NCBI GenBank assembly: GCA_004332335.1
Contig: SISS01000028.1
Span: 1-62,017 of the forward strand
Length of the DNA: 62,017 bases
Direction of reading: 5' to 3'
Source of the DNA: Methanoregulaceae archaeon UXB-2016
Lineage (GTDB): Archaea > Halobacteriota > Methanomicrobia > Methanomicrobiales > Methanospirillaceae
Numbering within the stretch: position 1 is the first letter of the stretch; the number at the start of each line of letters is the position of its first letter. Of the stretch, positions 17,410-26,389 are shown one piece after another. Both the position numbers and the translations under genes were made by a program. The notes under the pieces are model-generated. The model was not told the origin of the DNA. It did not search any database and was given only the letters and a program-made list of their open reading frames with translations.

Positions 17410-18534
17410 TCAGCTCAGGAGCTCGGCGACCGCCTTCAGGTGCTTCCGGATCTCGAGCCCCTGCGGACATCGCTCCTCGCACGCTCCGCACTCGGTGCAG
17501 TTTGAGGCGCCGCCGCCGTACTGCGCGAAGATCCGGTACCCCGACCTCGAAGCGGCCGGATCGCCGTAGACGACGGCGTCGTTGTACAGGCTGAAGCATT
17601 CGGGGATATCGACCCCCGACGGACAGGGCTGGCAGTAGCCGCACCGGGTGCAGCCGATCGCGGCCCGGCCGCGGTACAGTTCGCGGACCTCGTCGTAGAC
17701 TCCGAGCTCCTGCGGGGTCAGGGACCCAGGGCGGGCGCGTTCGGCGTACGCGATGTTCTCCCGGAGCTGGGCCATCGAGCTCATCCCCGAGAGCACGACC
17801 GTGACCTCGGGCTGATCCCAGAGCCAGGCCAGGCCCCACTCGGCGGGGGTGCGCTCGGCACCGGCCTTGGCCCAGAGCGCGGCCGCACCGGGGATCGGAC
17901 GGGCGAGCGCCCCGCCCCGGAGGGGTTCCATGACCACGACTCCGAGCCCCCGGGCGGCCGCGTACCGGACAGCCTCGAGCCCGCCCTGGTAGTGGACGTC
18001 CATGTAGTTGTACTGGACCTGGGCGAAGGTCCAGTCGTAGGCGTCGACGATCGGTCCGAAGGCCTCGAGGCCGTCGTGGAACGAGAAGCCGGCGTGCCGG
18101 ATCCGGCCGTCGGCGAGCGCGTCGTCGAGGAACTCGAGGACCCCGAGCGCGTGGACCTTCGCCCAGCTCTCACCGTTGAGCCCGTGGAGCAGGTAGAAGT
18201 CGATCGCATCGGTCCGGAGCCGCGTCCGCTGCTCCTCGAGAAACCGGTCCATGTCGGCGCGGGACTCGACGGCCCAGACCGGAAGCTTGGTCGCGAGCCG
18301 GACACGCTCGCGGTACCCGCCCTCGAGCGCCTCGCCGAGGAAGGGCTCGCTCTCGCCGTTGTGGTAGACCCAGGCCGTATCGATGTAGCTGACCCCGTTC
18401 TCGACCGCATGGTGCACCATCGCAGTGGCCGCCTCCCGGTCGATCCGGCCGTCCGGCGTCTGGGGGAGGCGCATGGCCCCGAACCCGAGGACCGGGAGCA
18501 GGTCCTCGACCCCGCGCATTCGCCGGTACTGCAT
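17410..18534 (-). CDS. Aldo/keto reductase with C-terminal 4Fe-4S domain
   Basis: A 374-residue paralogue of the 11489 gene: barrel motifs SYIDTAWVYHNGESE, LATKLP and FYLLHGLNGESW, and two C-terminal Cys clusters CTRCGYCQPCPSGVDIP and CTECGACEERCPQ. It is the third gene of a nitroreductase-flavin reductase-aldo/keto reductase operon. A GGAGGGGACTG ribosome-binding site precedes ATG 18534, 22 bases after the preceding stop. The grouping suggests a short electron chain for reducing carbonyl or nitro compounds; substrate unknown. Confidence 0.9.
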   Translation of the reverse strand: MQYRRMRGVEDLLPVLGFGAMRLPQTPDGRIDREAATAMVHHAVENGVSYIDTAWVYHNGESEPFLGEALEGGYRERVRLATKLPVWAVESRADMDRFLEEQRTRLRTDAIDFYLLHGLNGESWAKVHALGVLEFLDDALADGRIRHAGFSFHDGLEAFGPIVDAYDWTFAQVQYNYMDVHYQGGLEAVRYAAARGLGVVVMEPLRGGALARPIPGAAALWAKAGAERTPAEWGLAWLWDQPEVTVVLSGMSSMAQLRENIAYAERARPGSLTPQELGVYDEVRELYRGRAAIGCTRCGYCQPCPSGVDIPECFSLYNDAVVYGDPAASRSGYRIFAQYGGGASNCTECGACEERCPQGLEIRKHLKAVAELLS

Positions 18535-18556
18535 CAGTCCCCTCCGCCGTGCACGG

Positions 18557-19123
18557 TCACCTCGTCTCCATCAGGCGCCGGCCCGTGCCCCACGCCCTCC
18601 CCCGCTCCTCGCCGAGCGATCGGTAGGTGTTGTCGGGCATGGTCAGGAGGAGCGGGTCGACCGCGGCCATCCCGATCGTGTCGTTCCGGACCACGGCAGG
18701 ATCGGCGTACGCCGCCACGATCTCGCCGATCACCAGATCGTGCGACGGGAGCGAGACGATCTCGACGACCCGGCACTCCATGGCGACGGGACAGTCCGCG
18801 ATCATCGGCGCGGTCTTCAGTTCGCCGTACACGACCTCGAAGACCTTCGACTTGTCCGTCGTCGCGCCCGAGACGAGGCCGCAGTAGTCCGTCTCGTCCA
18901 GCTGAGCCGACGACGGGATGTTCACCGAGAAGGTGCCGTTCTCCCGGATCCCGATCGGCGTCGCGTGCGCCCGGTGGATGCCGCAGCAGAGCATGGGCGG
19001 CGCGAGGTTCGCGCGGCAGCACCAGCCCACGGGCATGAAGTTGGCGCGGGTGTCGAGGCGGGTGCCGACCAGGACGACCGGCATGGGCAGAGAGACGTTC
19101 GGGGAGACACGGACCCGCTCCAT
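18557..19123 (-). CDS. Flavin reductase family protein
   Basis: A 188-residue FMN-binding split-barrel protein (PVVLVGTRLD, NFMPVGWCCRANLAPP, then IRENGTFSVNIPS and DKSKVFEVVYGELKTAP), matching flavin reductase-like proteins common in methanogens, where they may work as flavoredoxins. The TGA of the upstream nitroreductase ends only two bases before ATG 19123, so the genes are translationally coupled; the in-frame ATG at 19138 would overlap that gene. It could pass electrons between the neighbouring nitroreductase and aldo/keto reductase. Confidence 0.85.
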   Translation of the reverse strand: MERVRVSPNVSLPMPVVLVGTRLDTRANFMPVGWCCRANLAPPMLCCGIHRAHATPIGIRENGTFSVNIPSSAQLDETDYCGLVSGATTDKSKVFEVVYGELKTAPMIADCPVAMECRVVEIVSLPSHDLVIGEIVAAYADPAVVRNDTIGMAAVDPLLLTMPDNTYRSLGEERGRAWGTGRRLMETR

Positions 19124-19125
19124 GC

Positions 19126-19641
19126 TCACGCCCCCCACGCGTTCCGGTGGACCCGGTCCTCGCGATAGCGTGCCTGCGGTGCGGGGATCTCGGCCGGGTG
19201 CCCGAGCACGAGAAAGCCGAGCGGCACGACCCCGTCGGGGAGCCGGCAGTGCCGGACGAAGCCGTCGATCCGGTCCTGCAGGGGATAGACGCCGGTCCAG
19301 ACCCCGCCGAGACCGAGCGCGTGGGCCGCGAGGAGCAGGTTCTCGATCGCGGCCGAGCAGTCCTGGATCCAGAAATCGCCGAAGGGCAGGTCGCGCGTGT
19401 CCCCGCAGACGAGGACGCCGAGCGGAGCGCCCTTCGCCCAGACTGCGTACGGGCTGAAGGACGGGATCGCGTCGAGCGCGGCCCGGTCGTCGATCACGAT
19501 GAACTGCCAGGGCTGCTCGTTCGCGGCCGAGGGGGCCTGCATGGCCGCTTCGAGCAGGCTCCGCACCGTGGCGTCGTCGACCGGCCGGCCGGTGAAGCGC
19601 CGCACGGAGCGACGGGTCATGATGGCGTCGAGGGTCTCCAT
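19126..19641 (-). CDS. Nitroreductase family protein
   Basis: A 171-residue FMN-dependent nitroreductase: MTRRSVRRFTGRPVDD, an APSAANEQPWQFIVI segment, ENLLLAAHALGLGGVWTG and the C-terminal FLVLGHPAE. Such enzymes reduce nitro groups or quinones with NAD(P)H; in methanogens the physiological substrate is usually unknown. It is the first gene of a three-gene operon. A TATA-like GTATTAATAC at 19671-19680 lies about 30 bases upstream of ATG 19641. Confidence 0.9.
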   Translation of the reverse strand: METLDAIMTRRSVRRFTGRPVDDATVRSLLEAAMQAPSAANEQPWQFIVIDDRAALDAIPSFSPYAVWAKGAPLGVLVCGDTRDLPFGDFWIQDCSAAIENLLLAAHALGLGGVWTGVYPLQDRIDGFVRHCRLPDGVVPLGFLVLGHPAEIPAPQARYREDRVHRNAWGA

Positions 19642-19670
19642 GGGAAATCAGAGGAGCGTGGACGGGACCT

Positions 19671-19680
19671 GTATTAATAC
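19671..19680 (-). promoter_or_regulatory. TATA-like box for the nitroreductase operon
   Basis: GTATTAATAC, itself palindromic, lies 30-39 bases before ATG 19641 on the minus strand. No separate operator is evident. Confidence 0.5.
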
Positions 19681-19871
19681 CGCGTGTCGGCCGGCTGGAG
19701 GAGCGCCAGGTTGCCGGCCTTCGCCCAGGAATAGGGTGGAGGTGGTCAGACCGTTCTGGAAAACGTCGGAGAATAACGGGAGTGCAACCGGGGAAGCGGC
19801 CCGGTGCCCGCCGGGATCGCTTCGCACTCCGATTGCGAACACCTGGAAGGATGTGAGTTGGCCCTTCCGTC

Positions 19872-20153
19872 TTATCGTTCGCCCTTGAGCCGGCGGTACT
19901 CGCGCTCGGCCATCCGCTCAGTGTAGGCCCTGCCGTGAAACGAACCCATGTAGTGGGCCGCGAGCCCGATACCCCAGCCGAAGGTCACGAAGATGAACCA
20001 GGGAAAGCTGCCGGGGCCCGAGGTGACCCACCAGAGCGCGATCAGAAAGAGGTTCACTGCCACGTACGCGGCCAGATGCGAGTAGAACCCCACCTTCTCC
20101 TTCGCGCTCTCGCGTGCGATCTGCCGGAACTCGTCATCCGTCGGCACAACCAT
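19872..20153 (-). CDS. 2TM domain-containing protein
   Basis: A 93-residue protein with two membrane segments (about residues 27-43 and 51-67) flanked by charged ends. HLAAYVAVNLFLIALWW, WGIGLAAHYMGSF and the C-terminal YRRLKGER fit the small 2TM domain family found alone or fused to sensor proteins. No function is established. Divergent from the DUF998 gene, with about 90 bases between. Confidence 0.8.
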   Translation of the reverse strand: MVVPTDDEFRQIARESAKEKVGFYSHLAAYVAVNLFLIALWWVTSGPGSFPWFIFVTFGWGIGLAAHYMGSFHGRAYTERMAEREYRRLKGER

Positions 20154-20245
20154 TCCTCACCGAACCATCGGCGACCCGGGCATTAAGGCTTTTCTTTGCG
20201 CCCGGGGCCGGGAGGATTCATATTCGATAAAAACGAGCATCCGGT

Positions 20246-20887
20246 ATGATCGAGACAGCAGCACGCACCGATCGCACAGTGCGACGGGAGACCGTCGCCG
20301 GCGCACTTCTCGTCCTGGCTGGCGTCGTCGCCCTGATGGGAATCATCTCGGCCGAGACCTTCTACCCGGACTACAGCACGGCCGCGAACGCGATCAGCGA
20401 CCTCGGTGCGACCGTGCCGCCGAACAGCGTGATTCACCAGCCGTCGGCGACCATCTTCAACCTCACCATGCTCGCAACGGGCCTGCTCGTGCTCGGGGCC
20501 ACGGGCGCCCTCTCCAGGAGCCGGTTCGGCCTCCAGGTCATCGCCCCACTCGCGGCGTTCGGCCTCGGAGCGTTCCTGGTCGGAGTCTTTCCCGGGAACT
20601 GGGGGACCATCCACGCGCTTGCGGCCATGCTCACGTTCATCGGGGGAGGCGTCTCGGCGGTCGCCAGCGCCACGGCCCTTCGTCCGCCGCTCCGGTACAT
20701 CAGTGCCGGGCTCGGTCTGGTCTCGCTCCTCACGCTCCTCTCGTACTTCGTGCTTGGCGCAGCGAGCCCGATGGCCGTCTTCGGCATGGGCGGACTCGAG
20801 CGCTGGATCGCATACCCGGTCCTGCTCTACGTGCTCGCGTTCGGCGGCTACCTGATGGGCGACGCCCCGGAACGGGCGCGGGTCTGA
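20246..20887 (+). CDS. DUF998 family membrane protein
   Basis: A 213-residue integral membrane protein with about six hydrophobic segments and the family features AISDLGATVPP after the first segment, a central LGAFLVGVFPGNWGTIHALAAML, and a Gly-rich last segment. DUF998 members are common in archaea; role unknown. It ends just before the convergent ATP-cone gene (10 bases apart). ATG 20246 follows an AT-rich stretch (ATTCGATAAAAACG) that may be its promoter. Confidence 0.8.
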   Translation: MIETAARTDRTVRRETVAGALLVLAGVVALMGIISAETFYPDYSTAANAISDLGATVPPNSVIHQPSATIFNLTMLATGLLVLGATGALSRSRFGLQVIAPLAAFGLGAFLVGVFPGNWGTIHALAAMLTFIGGGVSAVASATALRPPLRYISAGLGLVSLLTLLSYFVLGAASPMAVFGMGGLERWIAYPVLLYVLAFGGYLMGDAPERARV

Positions 20888-20897
20888 CCCTCCGCCG

Positions 20898-21179
20898 TCA
20901 CTCCCGTCGTTTGACGGCCGTGTCGTACACGTGCCAGTTCTCGCGCCACTGGGGATTCCGGCGTTGGGGATTCCGGCGTCCCAGTCCTTCGAGGACGCGC
21001 TCCCGGATGTCGCGCGTGCTGATGGTTGCGCCGGCGTTCTGCTCGACCTCGGCCGCGATCTCGCGGGCGGCCTGGGGCGATGCCCCCGACTTGGCGGCAC
21101 TGACCACGATCTTCTCCGGGATGAACTCCTCGGCCCTCCCGTCCCGCTTGCTGACGTTCGGCAATGTCCTGTGCCTCAA
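20898..21179 (-). CDS. Stand-alone ATP-cone domain protein
   Basis: A 93-residue protein made almost wholly of an ATP-cone domain: VSKRDGRAEEFIPEKIVVSA, AAREIAAEVEQNAG and ISTRDIRERVLEGLG. The domain senses ATP/dATP in ribonucleotide reductases and NrdR regulators. No Zn ribbon or reductase is attached here, so it may be a regulator or partner subunit. A short tandem duplication near the C terminus repeats RNPQR. GTG/ATG choice: ATG 21179 is used. Confidence 0.75.
   Translation of the reverse strand: MRHRTLPNVSKRDGRAEEFIPEKIVVSAAKSGASPQAAREIAAEVEQNAGATISTRDIRERVLEGLGRRNPQRRNPQWRENWHVYDTAVKRRE
20951..20979. repeat. 15-bp tandem duplication inside the ATP-cone gene
   Basis: GGGGATTCCGGCGTT occurs twice in direct tandem, the second copy lacking the final base. 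The duplication keeps the reading frame and adds five residues. Confidence 0.85.
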
Positions 21180-21719
21180 GGCCGCGTATCGAGATAAAAA
21201 AAGATAAATGTTGCGTGGGGTCAGCGCCCTCAGTACCGACGGCCGAAGTCCCGCGGCTTGCTCCGGCCGTCCCGAGTCAGGCGCATGGGCGGCCGTATGG
21301 GGCTCTCGATCCGCTGCGCTGCATCCCCACCGGCATCAAAATCGGCGAAGCGCTGGAGATGCGGATCGTGCTGGGGATCGTGAACCACCGGCGGCATGGG
21401 CCGGTGAGCCACGAGCGGGTGGGGGAACCGATCGGGGGTGTAGCGGGGAGGATTTATCCGAGGGCCTGCGTCCGGTTTGGACCCCGGCTCAGTGGTCGAA
21501 CCGAGGTATCGGGCCGGGTGATACCGCTGAGAGTTCAGCCGACGAACCCGGTCCGGGCTGGGTCCGGTCGGACCGAGAGGAGGGTTGTCGGGCCGATTCC
21601 AGCCTGGACCTTCATGAGTCTTGTTGGGGTTGATTCGTCGTGGCATACTCTCCACCATGCCCTCCGTCCGTAAAATACCTTGCCCATCAGCGCCCTGCCT
21701 CGAGGAGGGTGCGGATCCG
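21180..21719. other. 540-base region without a supported gene; weak transposase-like trace
   Basis: No open frame here has convincing coding character. The plus-strand frame from 21164 contains IGEALEMRIVLGIVNHRRHG, PVSHERV and GRIYPRACVRF, faintly like the N-terminal region of IS1634-type transposases (LSHGQxxEALxANRL). If real it is a degraded remnant; no terminal inverted repeats or target duplications are visible. Confidence 0.25.
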
Positions 21720-22286
21720 TCACAGTTCGTCGAGGACCATCAGGTCGACTGCCTGTGACTCGGGGCGAGGCGGCCCGGTGCCGCTGCCGGTCCCGTCGCC
21801 GCCTATCTCAAGCCTGACCCGTGACCGGATCGTCTCCCGAAGCTCCTCGGCGTGCTCCATCGCCTCGAGGACGATCTCGGGCACCATCTGGCCCGAGTAC
21901 CCGGCCGTCTGGACCGCGAGGTTCGAGATTCCCAGCGCCCGCATCAGCGGCCCCTGCCGGACATCAATGTTCGTGATCCGGTTGTACGGGACGATCCCGG
22001 TCCGCCGGAACCAGACCCCGCGCTGCCACGAGAGCTCGTCATCCCGGAGCTCGTACAGCATGCTCGAGTAGTAGAGGACCGTCCAGACGAGGAAGAGGGC
22101 GAGCGAGCCGAGAGCGAGGACGATGGTGACGATATTCACGACGGACGGCACCCCGGCCAGGACCGCGATCGGCACGTAGATGCAGGTCAGGACCAGGGCC
22201 AGGAGGAAGGCCGAGAGTCCGTACCAGAGCCTGAACTTCGGCTAGGGGCGAAACGGGGAATTGAGCGGATGGTATGGAGATGTCAT
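21720..22286 (-). pseudogene. Bacterial-type PH-domain (YdbS-like) membrane protein with an early in-frame UAG
   Basis: From ATG 22286 the frame reads 14 codons ending in PFRP, then TAG at 22242-22244, then PKFRLWYGLSAFLLAL and onward without interruption to 21720. The body has two membrane segments and a bPH2 domain (YELRDDELSWQRGVWFRRTG, PYNRITNIDVRQGPLMRALG, QTAGYSG). Related proteins often have a PSPK-like motif here, so a Ser TCG-to-TAG change is likely. Translation might restart at GTG 22175, but that loses the first membrane segment. Either a nonsense mutation, a sequence error, or read-through; UAG ends other genes in the window. Confidence 0.7.
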
Positions 22287-22514
22287 CTCCGAGAGGATCG
22301 AACAGCGGGCGGATAATCGTGTCGGAATGCCGGTGCGATCGCCTGGGGAGCCGCTCGACCCGCCAGGAGAACCATGCAGCCCAGGGGCAGCCTCCAACCC
22401 CGGGGACCGGTGAGGAAACCGTGCGACAGGTGAGCCTGTCCGACGAAACCCTCAGGCCGGCCGGGTCGACGCGCGATGTCCGAGCGAGACACGGCTCCGG
22501 GACAGTCTGCATAT

Positions 22515-22525
22515 GATATAAATAG
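22515..22525 (+). promoter_or_regulatory. TATA-like box for the 22549 nitroreductase gene
   Basis: GATATAAATAG lies 24-34 bases before ATG 22549, a strong archaeal box at leaderless spacing. Confidence 0.6.
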
Positions 22526-22548
22526 AGGAGACTCACTGGATCGGTCTG

Positions 22549-23148
22549 ATGAAGTTCAGAGAGATCGTCATGCAGCGGTACGCGACCAAGCGATTCGACG
22601 GCCGGGTGGTGCCGGACGAGAAGGTTCGCGAACTCCTCGAGCTGGTGCGGTTCGCCCCGTCCGCCATCAACCTGCAGCCCTGGCGGATCCGGGTAGTCAC
22701 GGACCCGGCACAGAAGGCCGCGCTGAAGCCGGCCGCGTTCGATCAGGAACAGGTCACGACCTGCTCGCACCTGCTCGTCTTCTGCGCCGACCCCGACTAC
22801 GAAGGGCTGATCGCGAGGCTCGAGGCGCTCCTCTCCGCCAACCAGGTTCCGGAGGAGATGCGACAGATGGTCGTGGGGATGGCGCGGCAGTTCACGGGCG
22901 AAATGTCGCTCGACCAGCGGCTCGCATGGTCGACGGCCCAGACCTACCTCGCCCTCGGAAACGCCCTGAACGGGGCGAAGGCGCTCGGTCTCGACTCGTG
23001 CCCCATGGGCGGATTCAACCCGGTCACGGTGACCGAGATCCTCGGGATTCCGAGACCGCTCGTCCCGGTCATGCTCTGTCCGATCGGCTATGCCGCGGAC
23101 CAGCCCATGCCGAAGCTCCGGTTCGAGCTCGACGAGATCCTGGTCTGA
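22549..23148 (+). CDS. Nitroreductase family protein
   Basis: A 199-residue FMN nitroreductase of the NfsB-like type: VMQRYATKRFDGRVVPD, LVRFAPSAINLQPWRIRVV, QTYLALGNALNGAKALGLDS with CPMGGFNP, and a C-terminal PIGYAADQP. It should reduce nitro, quinone or flavin substrates with NAD(P)H. It is a different subfamily from the nitroreductase at 19126. Monocistronic, with its own TATA box and a T-rich stretch (ATTTTTG at 23161) just after the stop that may end transcription. Confidence 0.9.
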   Translation: MKFREIVMQRYATKRFDGRVVPDEKVRELLELVRFAPSAINLQPWRIRVVTDPAQKAALKPAAFDQEQVTTCSHLLVFCADPDYEGLIARLEALLSANQVPEEMRQMVVGMARQFTGEMSLDQRLAWSTAQTYLALGNALNGAKALGLDSCPMGGFNPVTVTEILGIPRPLVPVMLCPIGYAADQPMPKLRFELDEILV

Positions 23149-23492
23149 ATCGAACTCCCCATTTTTGTCGTGCGCATCGCGATCGGCTCCGATTGTGACT
23201 CTCTGAAGCGGGCCCCTCATCCTGTGCAGGACGACCATGGGAAACCCCCGCCGGGAACGGGGAGATCCACCATGCCATGGACCCGCCACAGGCCGGTCCT
23301 GGAGTAGCAGATCCGCATCGCGATGCCCGTGCCCCCCTCCTGGTGAGGGCGGGGGACTCCGCCCCCAATCGGGGCCCGCCGTGCCATAAAAGACCTGCGT
23401 ATGGGAGGCGGCGATATCGCCGGAACGTATCACCCACACGGGCCGTTCCTGGACGAAAAGACCTTGTAGAAAGAGGAAGGAGGGACCGGATC
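23149..23492. other. Upstream region of hcp with palindromes and a TATA-like box
   Basis: No gene is supported. The stretch has a T-rich terminator-like ATTTTTG near 23161, a perfect 12-base palindrome GCATCGCGATGC at 23315-23326, a GC hairpin (GGGCGG...CCGCCC) at 23347-23364, and CCATAAAAG near 23394-23402 as a possible TATA box. That would leave an hcp leader of about 70 bases. The two palindromes sit just upstream of the promoter. Confidence 0.4.
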
Positions 23493-25121
23493 ATGTTCTG
23501 TAACCAGTGCGAGGAGACAGCGCGGGGCTGTGCCTGCACGGTGAGCGGCGTCTGCGGCAAGGACGCAGAGACCGCCGGGCTCCACGACGTCCTGATCTAC
23601 CTCTGCGCGGGCATCGCCGCCCGGAACCTCGCTGCGGCGGGAACGGAGCAGGAGAGGCCGGAGGTCGGAACCTTCATCGCGACGGCCCTGTTCGGCACGC
23701 TCACCAACGTCAACTTCGACCGCGAGCGGCTGAAGCACCTGATCCGGAAGGCGATCGCGATCCGTGACCTCCTGCCTTCCGCAGGGCAGGACGAGCTCGA
23801 GGCGAGCACCTGGACGCCGAAGGACGACGCCGAGATCACGGCGAAGGCCGGGGCGATCGCGTCCGAGGCGGCCATCGACGACGACATCCACTCCCTCCGG
23901 TCGTTGCTGCTGGCCGGGCTCAAGGGCCTTGCCGCGTACTACCATCACGCGGCCGTGCTCGGGTACACGGACGAGTCCGTGACCGAGTTCATCCAGCGCG
24001 CCCTCATCGGGCGCCTCCGCGAGCTCTCGGCAGACGAACTGGTCGGCCTCACGATGGAGTGCGGCAGCGTCGGAGTCCGGACCCTTGCACTGCTCGACAG
24101 GGCGAATACAACGACCTTCGGCCACCCCGAGATCACCTTCGTGAAGACCACGGTCGGCGATCGGGCCGGGATCCTCGTAACCGGGCACGAGCTCGGCGAC
24201 CTGCTGCAGCTCCTCGAGCAGACACGGGGGAGCGGGATCGATGTGTACACCCACGGCGAGATGCTGCCGGCCCACGCCTATCCCGCGTTCAAGAAGTATC
24301 CCCAACTCGTCGGCAACTACGGAGGGGCCTGGTGGAAGCAGACCGAGGAGTTCGCCCGCTTCAACGGGCCTGTGCTGGTCACGACCAACTGTATCGTGCC
24401 GCCGAAGGAGACGTACCGTGACCGAATCTTCACCACGGGGGCGGCCGGGTTTCCGGGGATCCCCCACATCGGCATGTCCCTCGACGGAAGGAAAGACTTC
24501 TCGCCCCTGATCGAGCGGGCGAAACGCGCCTCACCCCCGGAACCGCTCGAGAGCTCGGGGCCCGAGCTGACCACCGGGTGCGCCCACCAGGCCGTCGGCG
24601 CGATCGCCGACTCGGTGGTCGACGCGATAAAAAAAGGAGCGATCCGGCGCTTCGTGGTGATGGCTGGCTGCGACGGCCGGCAGCCCGAGCGCGAGTACTA
24701 CACCGAGTTCGCGCAGGCCCTGCCGAAGGACACGGTGATCCTGACCGCCGGCTGCGCGAAGTACCGGTACAACGCCCTGGATCTCGGCACGATCGGCGGC
24801 ATCCCGCGCGTGATCGACGCGGGGCAGTGCAACGACAGTTACTCGCTGGTCGCGATCGCCCAGCAGCTCGCCGGCGCCTTCGGCGTCGGGATCAACGATC
24901 TGCCGATCTCGTACAACATCGCCTGGTACGAGCAGAAGGCCGTCCTGGTCCTCCTCGCCCTGCTCAGCCTCGGCGTGAAGGACATCACCCTCGGGCCCCG
25001 CCTCCCGGGATTCCTCTCGCCGGGCGTGCTGAACGTGCTCGTCGAGAAGTTCGGCCTTCGGAAGATCACGACCGTGGACGAGGATATGGCGCGGATGGTG
25101 CCGGCCGCGACTGCCGGATAG
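23493..25121 (+). CDS. hcp: Hydroxylamine reductase (hybrid cluster protein)
   Basis: A 542-residue hybrid cluster protein. The N terminus has the Fe-S Cys motif CNQCEETARGCACTVSGVC. Downstream lie the hybrid-cluster ligands: VTGHELGDLL (His), THGEMLPAH (Glu), TTNCIVPP, LTAGCAKYRYN, DAGQCNDSY (Cys) and IAWYEQKAV (Glu, Lys). The enzyme reduces hydroxylamine and, as established for bacterial forms, nitric oxide, protecting anaerobes from nitrosative stress. ATG 23493 follows AGGAAGGAGGG. The upstream palindromes may bind a regulator. No adjacent hcr reductase gene; nearby redox genes may supply electrons. Confidence 0.96.
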   Translation: MFCNQCEETARGCACTVSGVCGKDAETAGLHDVLIYLCAGIAARNLAAAGTEQERPEVGTFIATALFGTLTNVNFDRERLKHLIRKAIAIRDLLPSAGQDELEASTWTPKDDAEITAKAGAIASEAAIDDDIHSLRSLLLAGLKGLAAYYHHAAVLGYTDESVTEFIQRALIGRLRELSADELVGLTMECGSVGVRTLALLDRANTTTFGHPEITFVKTTVGDRAGILVTGHELGDLLQLLEQTRGSGIDVYTHGEMLPAHAYPAFKKYPQLVGNYGGAWWKQTEEFARFNGPVLVTTNCIVPPKETYRDRIFTTGAAGFPGIPHIGMSLDGRKDFSPLIERAKRASPPEPLESSGPELTTGCAHQAVGAIADSVVDAIKKGAIRRFVVMAGCDGRQPEREYYTEFAQALPKDTVILTAGCAKYRYNALDLGTIGGIPRVIDAGQCNDSYSLVAIAQQLAGAFGVGINDLPISYNIAWYEQKAVLVLLALLSLGVKDITLGPRLPGFLSPGVLNVLVEKFGLRKITTVDEDMARMVPAATAG

Positions 25122-25300
25122 AGGGGCCTCCCCCGCCGCCTCTGCGAGCGGCGGCCGTTGCGCCCCGGGAAGGTGGAGCCGCGAGGAAATCGGCGCCCCC
25201 TGCCGCGACAGCTCCCTCAGTACAGGGGGGGCGTCCTCGCGGTACATTATCTATGATATGGTGGATCCCGGGGCCATCCGTGGGGGCCCGCCCTAGAGCC

Positions 25301-26107
25301 TCATCCCCCGCCGTAGGACCGCACGTGCGTCCAGGCGCGATGATCTGCGGCAAACCGGTCGTCGGACTCATCGTAGATATCGGGGTCCCCTCGCGCGTAG
25401 AGGCGGCGGTCCTCGCCGATCGGACAGACCCTGAGGCAGAGCCCGCACGGCGAGATATGCCGCCGGTACAGCGCCTCCGACCGGGCGGCGCAGGCCCCCT
25501 TGTCGGTCAGCCCTCGGGGATAATCGCACGGCTCCAGGGCGCCCACGGGGCAGGCCTCGACGCATCGCATGCACCGGGTGCAGAGCGGCTCCTCCAGGAT
25601 CGGATCGAGCGGGATCTCGGCCGTGGTGAAGATCGAGGCGAACCGGACCCGCGGCCCGTAGGCCCGCGTCAGGAGCGTGTTGTTGACGCCGAAGCTTCCG
25701 AGGCCCGCGAGAAGCGCTGCGTGGCGATGGGAGAAGAACGCGACGGGCTGCTTCTGCAGAACACCGATCGATCCGTACCCGTCCCGCGGAACCGGGACCG
25801 ACGGAAAGCCCCTCGCATTCAGATCGGCGGCGATCCGGTAGGCGTGCTGGTCGAGCAGGGCGTTGAGCGTCCCGTAGAGCTCATGGTACCAGATAGAGGG
25901 GGCCGTGTCCAGCACGGGCAGAAGGACCGGCAGCCCGATCACGATCACGGTCCGGGTCCCGGGCGAGATGGCGGCGGGCCTGAAGGCCTCCGGCACCCAG
26001 GGCTCGAACAGGGGGACGTCCCAGCGCTCCGCCGGCGCGAAGCCGACCAGGGGGATCTCCAGGCCCCGGCACCTCTCCACGACGATCGACTTCAGCTCCG
26101 CATCCAT
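25301..26107 (-). CDS. QueG-like 4Fe-4S protein (epoxyqueuosine reductase-related)
   Basis: A 268-residue protein with a QueG-like N-terminal part (GFAPAERW, HAYRIAADLNARGF, then LAGLGSFGVNNTLLT and YGPRVRFASIFTT). A ferredoxin region follows with CTRCMRCVEACPVGAL and a second cluster CGLCLRVCPIG. Bacterial QueG makes queuosine using cobalamin; archaeal relatives of this length lack the HEAT repeats and their reaction is unknown. A TATA-like CTTTATCAC at about 26130-26138 favours ATG 26107; ATG 26116 is also possible. Convergent with hcp. Confidence 0.8.
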   Translation of the reverse strand: MDAELKSIVVERCRGLEIPLVGFAPAERWDVPLFEPWVPEAFRPAAISPGTRTVIVIGLPVLLPVLDTAPSIWYHELYGTLNALLDQHAYRIAADLNARGFPSVPVPRDGYGSIGVLQKQPVAFFSHRHAALLAGLGSFGVNNTLLTRAYGPRVRFASIFTTAEIPLDPILEEPLCTRCMRCVEACPVGALEPCDYPRGLTDKGACAARSEALYRRHISPCGLCLRVCPIGEDRRLYARGDPDIYDESDDRFAADHRAWTHVRSYGGG

Positions 26108-26389
26108 ACATTCCATCGCAAACGGAAGTGATAAAGGAGGGCATCCCCACGGCACATACTATCGACGATGGCCCTCTCACACCCCCAGATGCTGAAAAAA
26201 GGGGTCCGGGTGCCCCGAGCCGGAACGGGCAGCCGTCACAGGACCGGGTGATAGTTCGCCCTCACGTGCGAGGATGGCGAGATCAGCGTCCTCTCCCAGA
26301 ACCGCCAGGTGCCGTCCGGTCTCTTGATGCCCGGAACGAGGATTCCGATCGTTAAGGTTATCGAAGAGCACCGGCGCGACGATGCACTT

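Noticed and set aside
22039..23439. 466-codon minus-strand frame
   Set aside because: It overlaps the nitroreductase on the plus strand and the true PH-domain frame, and has no recognisable domain.
25135..25155. GC-rich hairpin after hcp as a terminator
   Set aside because: Archaeal termination depends on T-rich stretches; this hairpin has none after it, so I did not annotate it.
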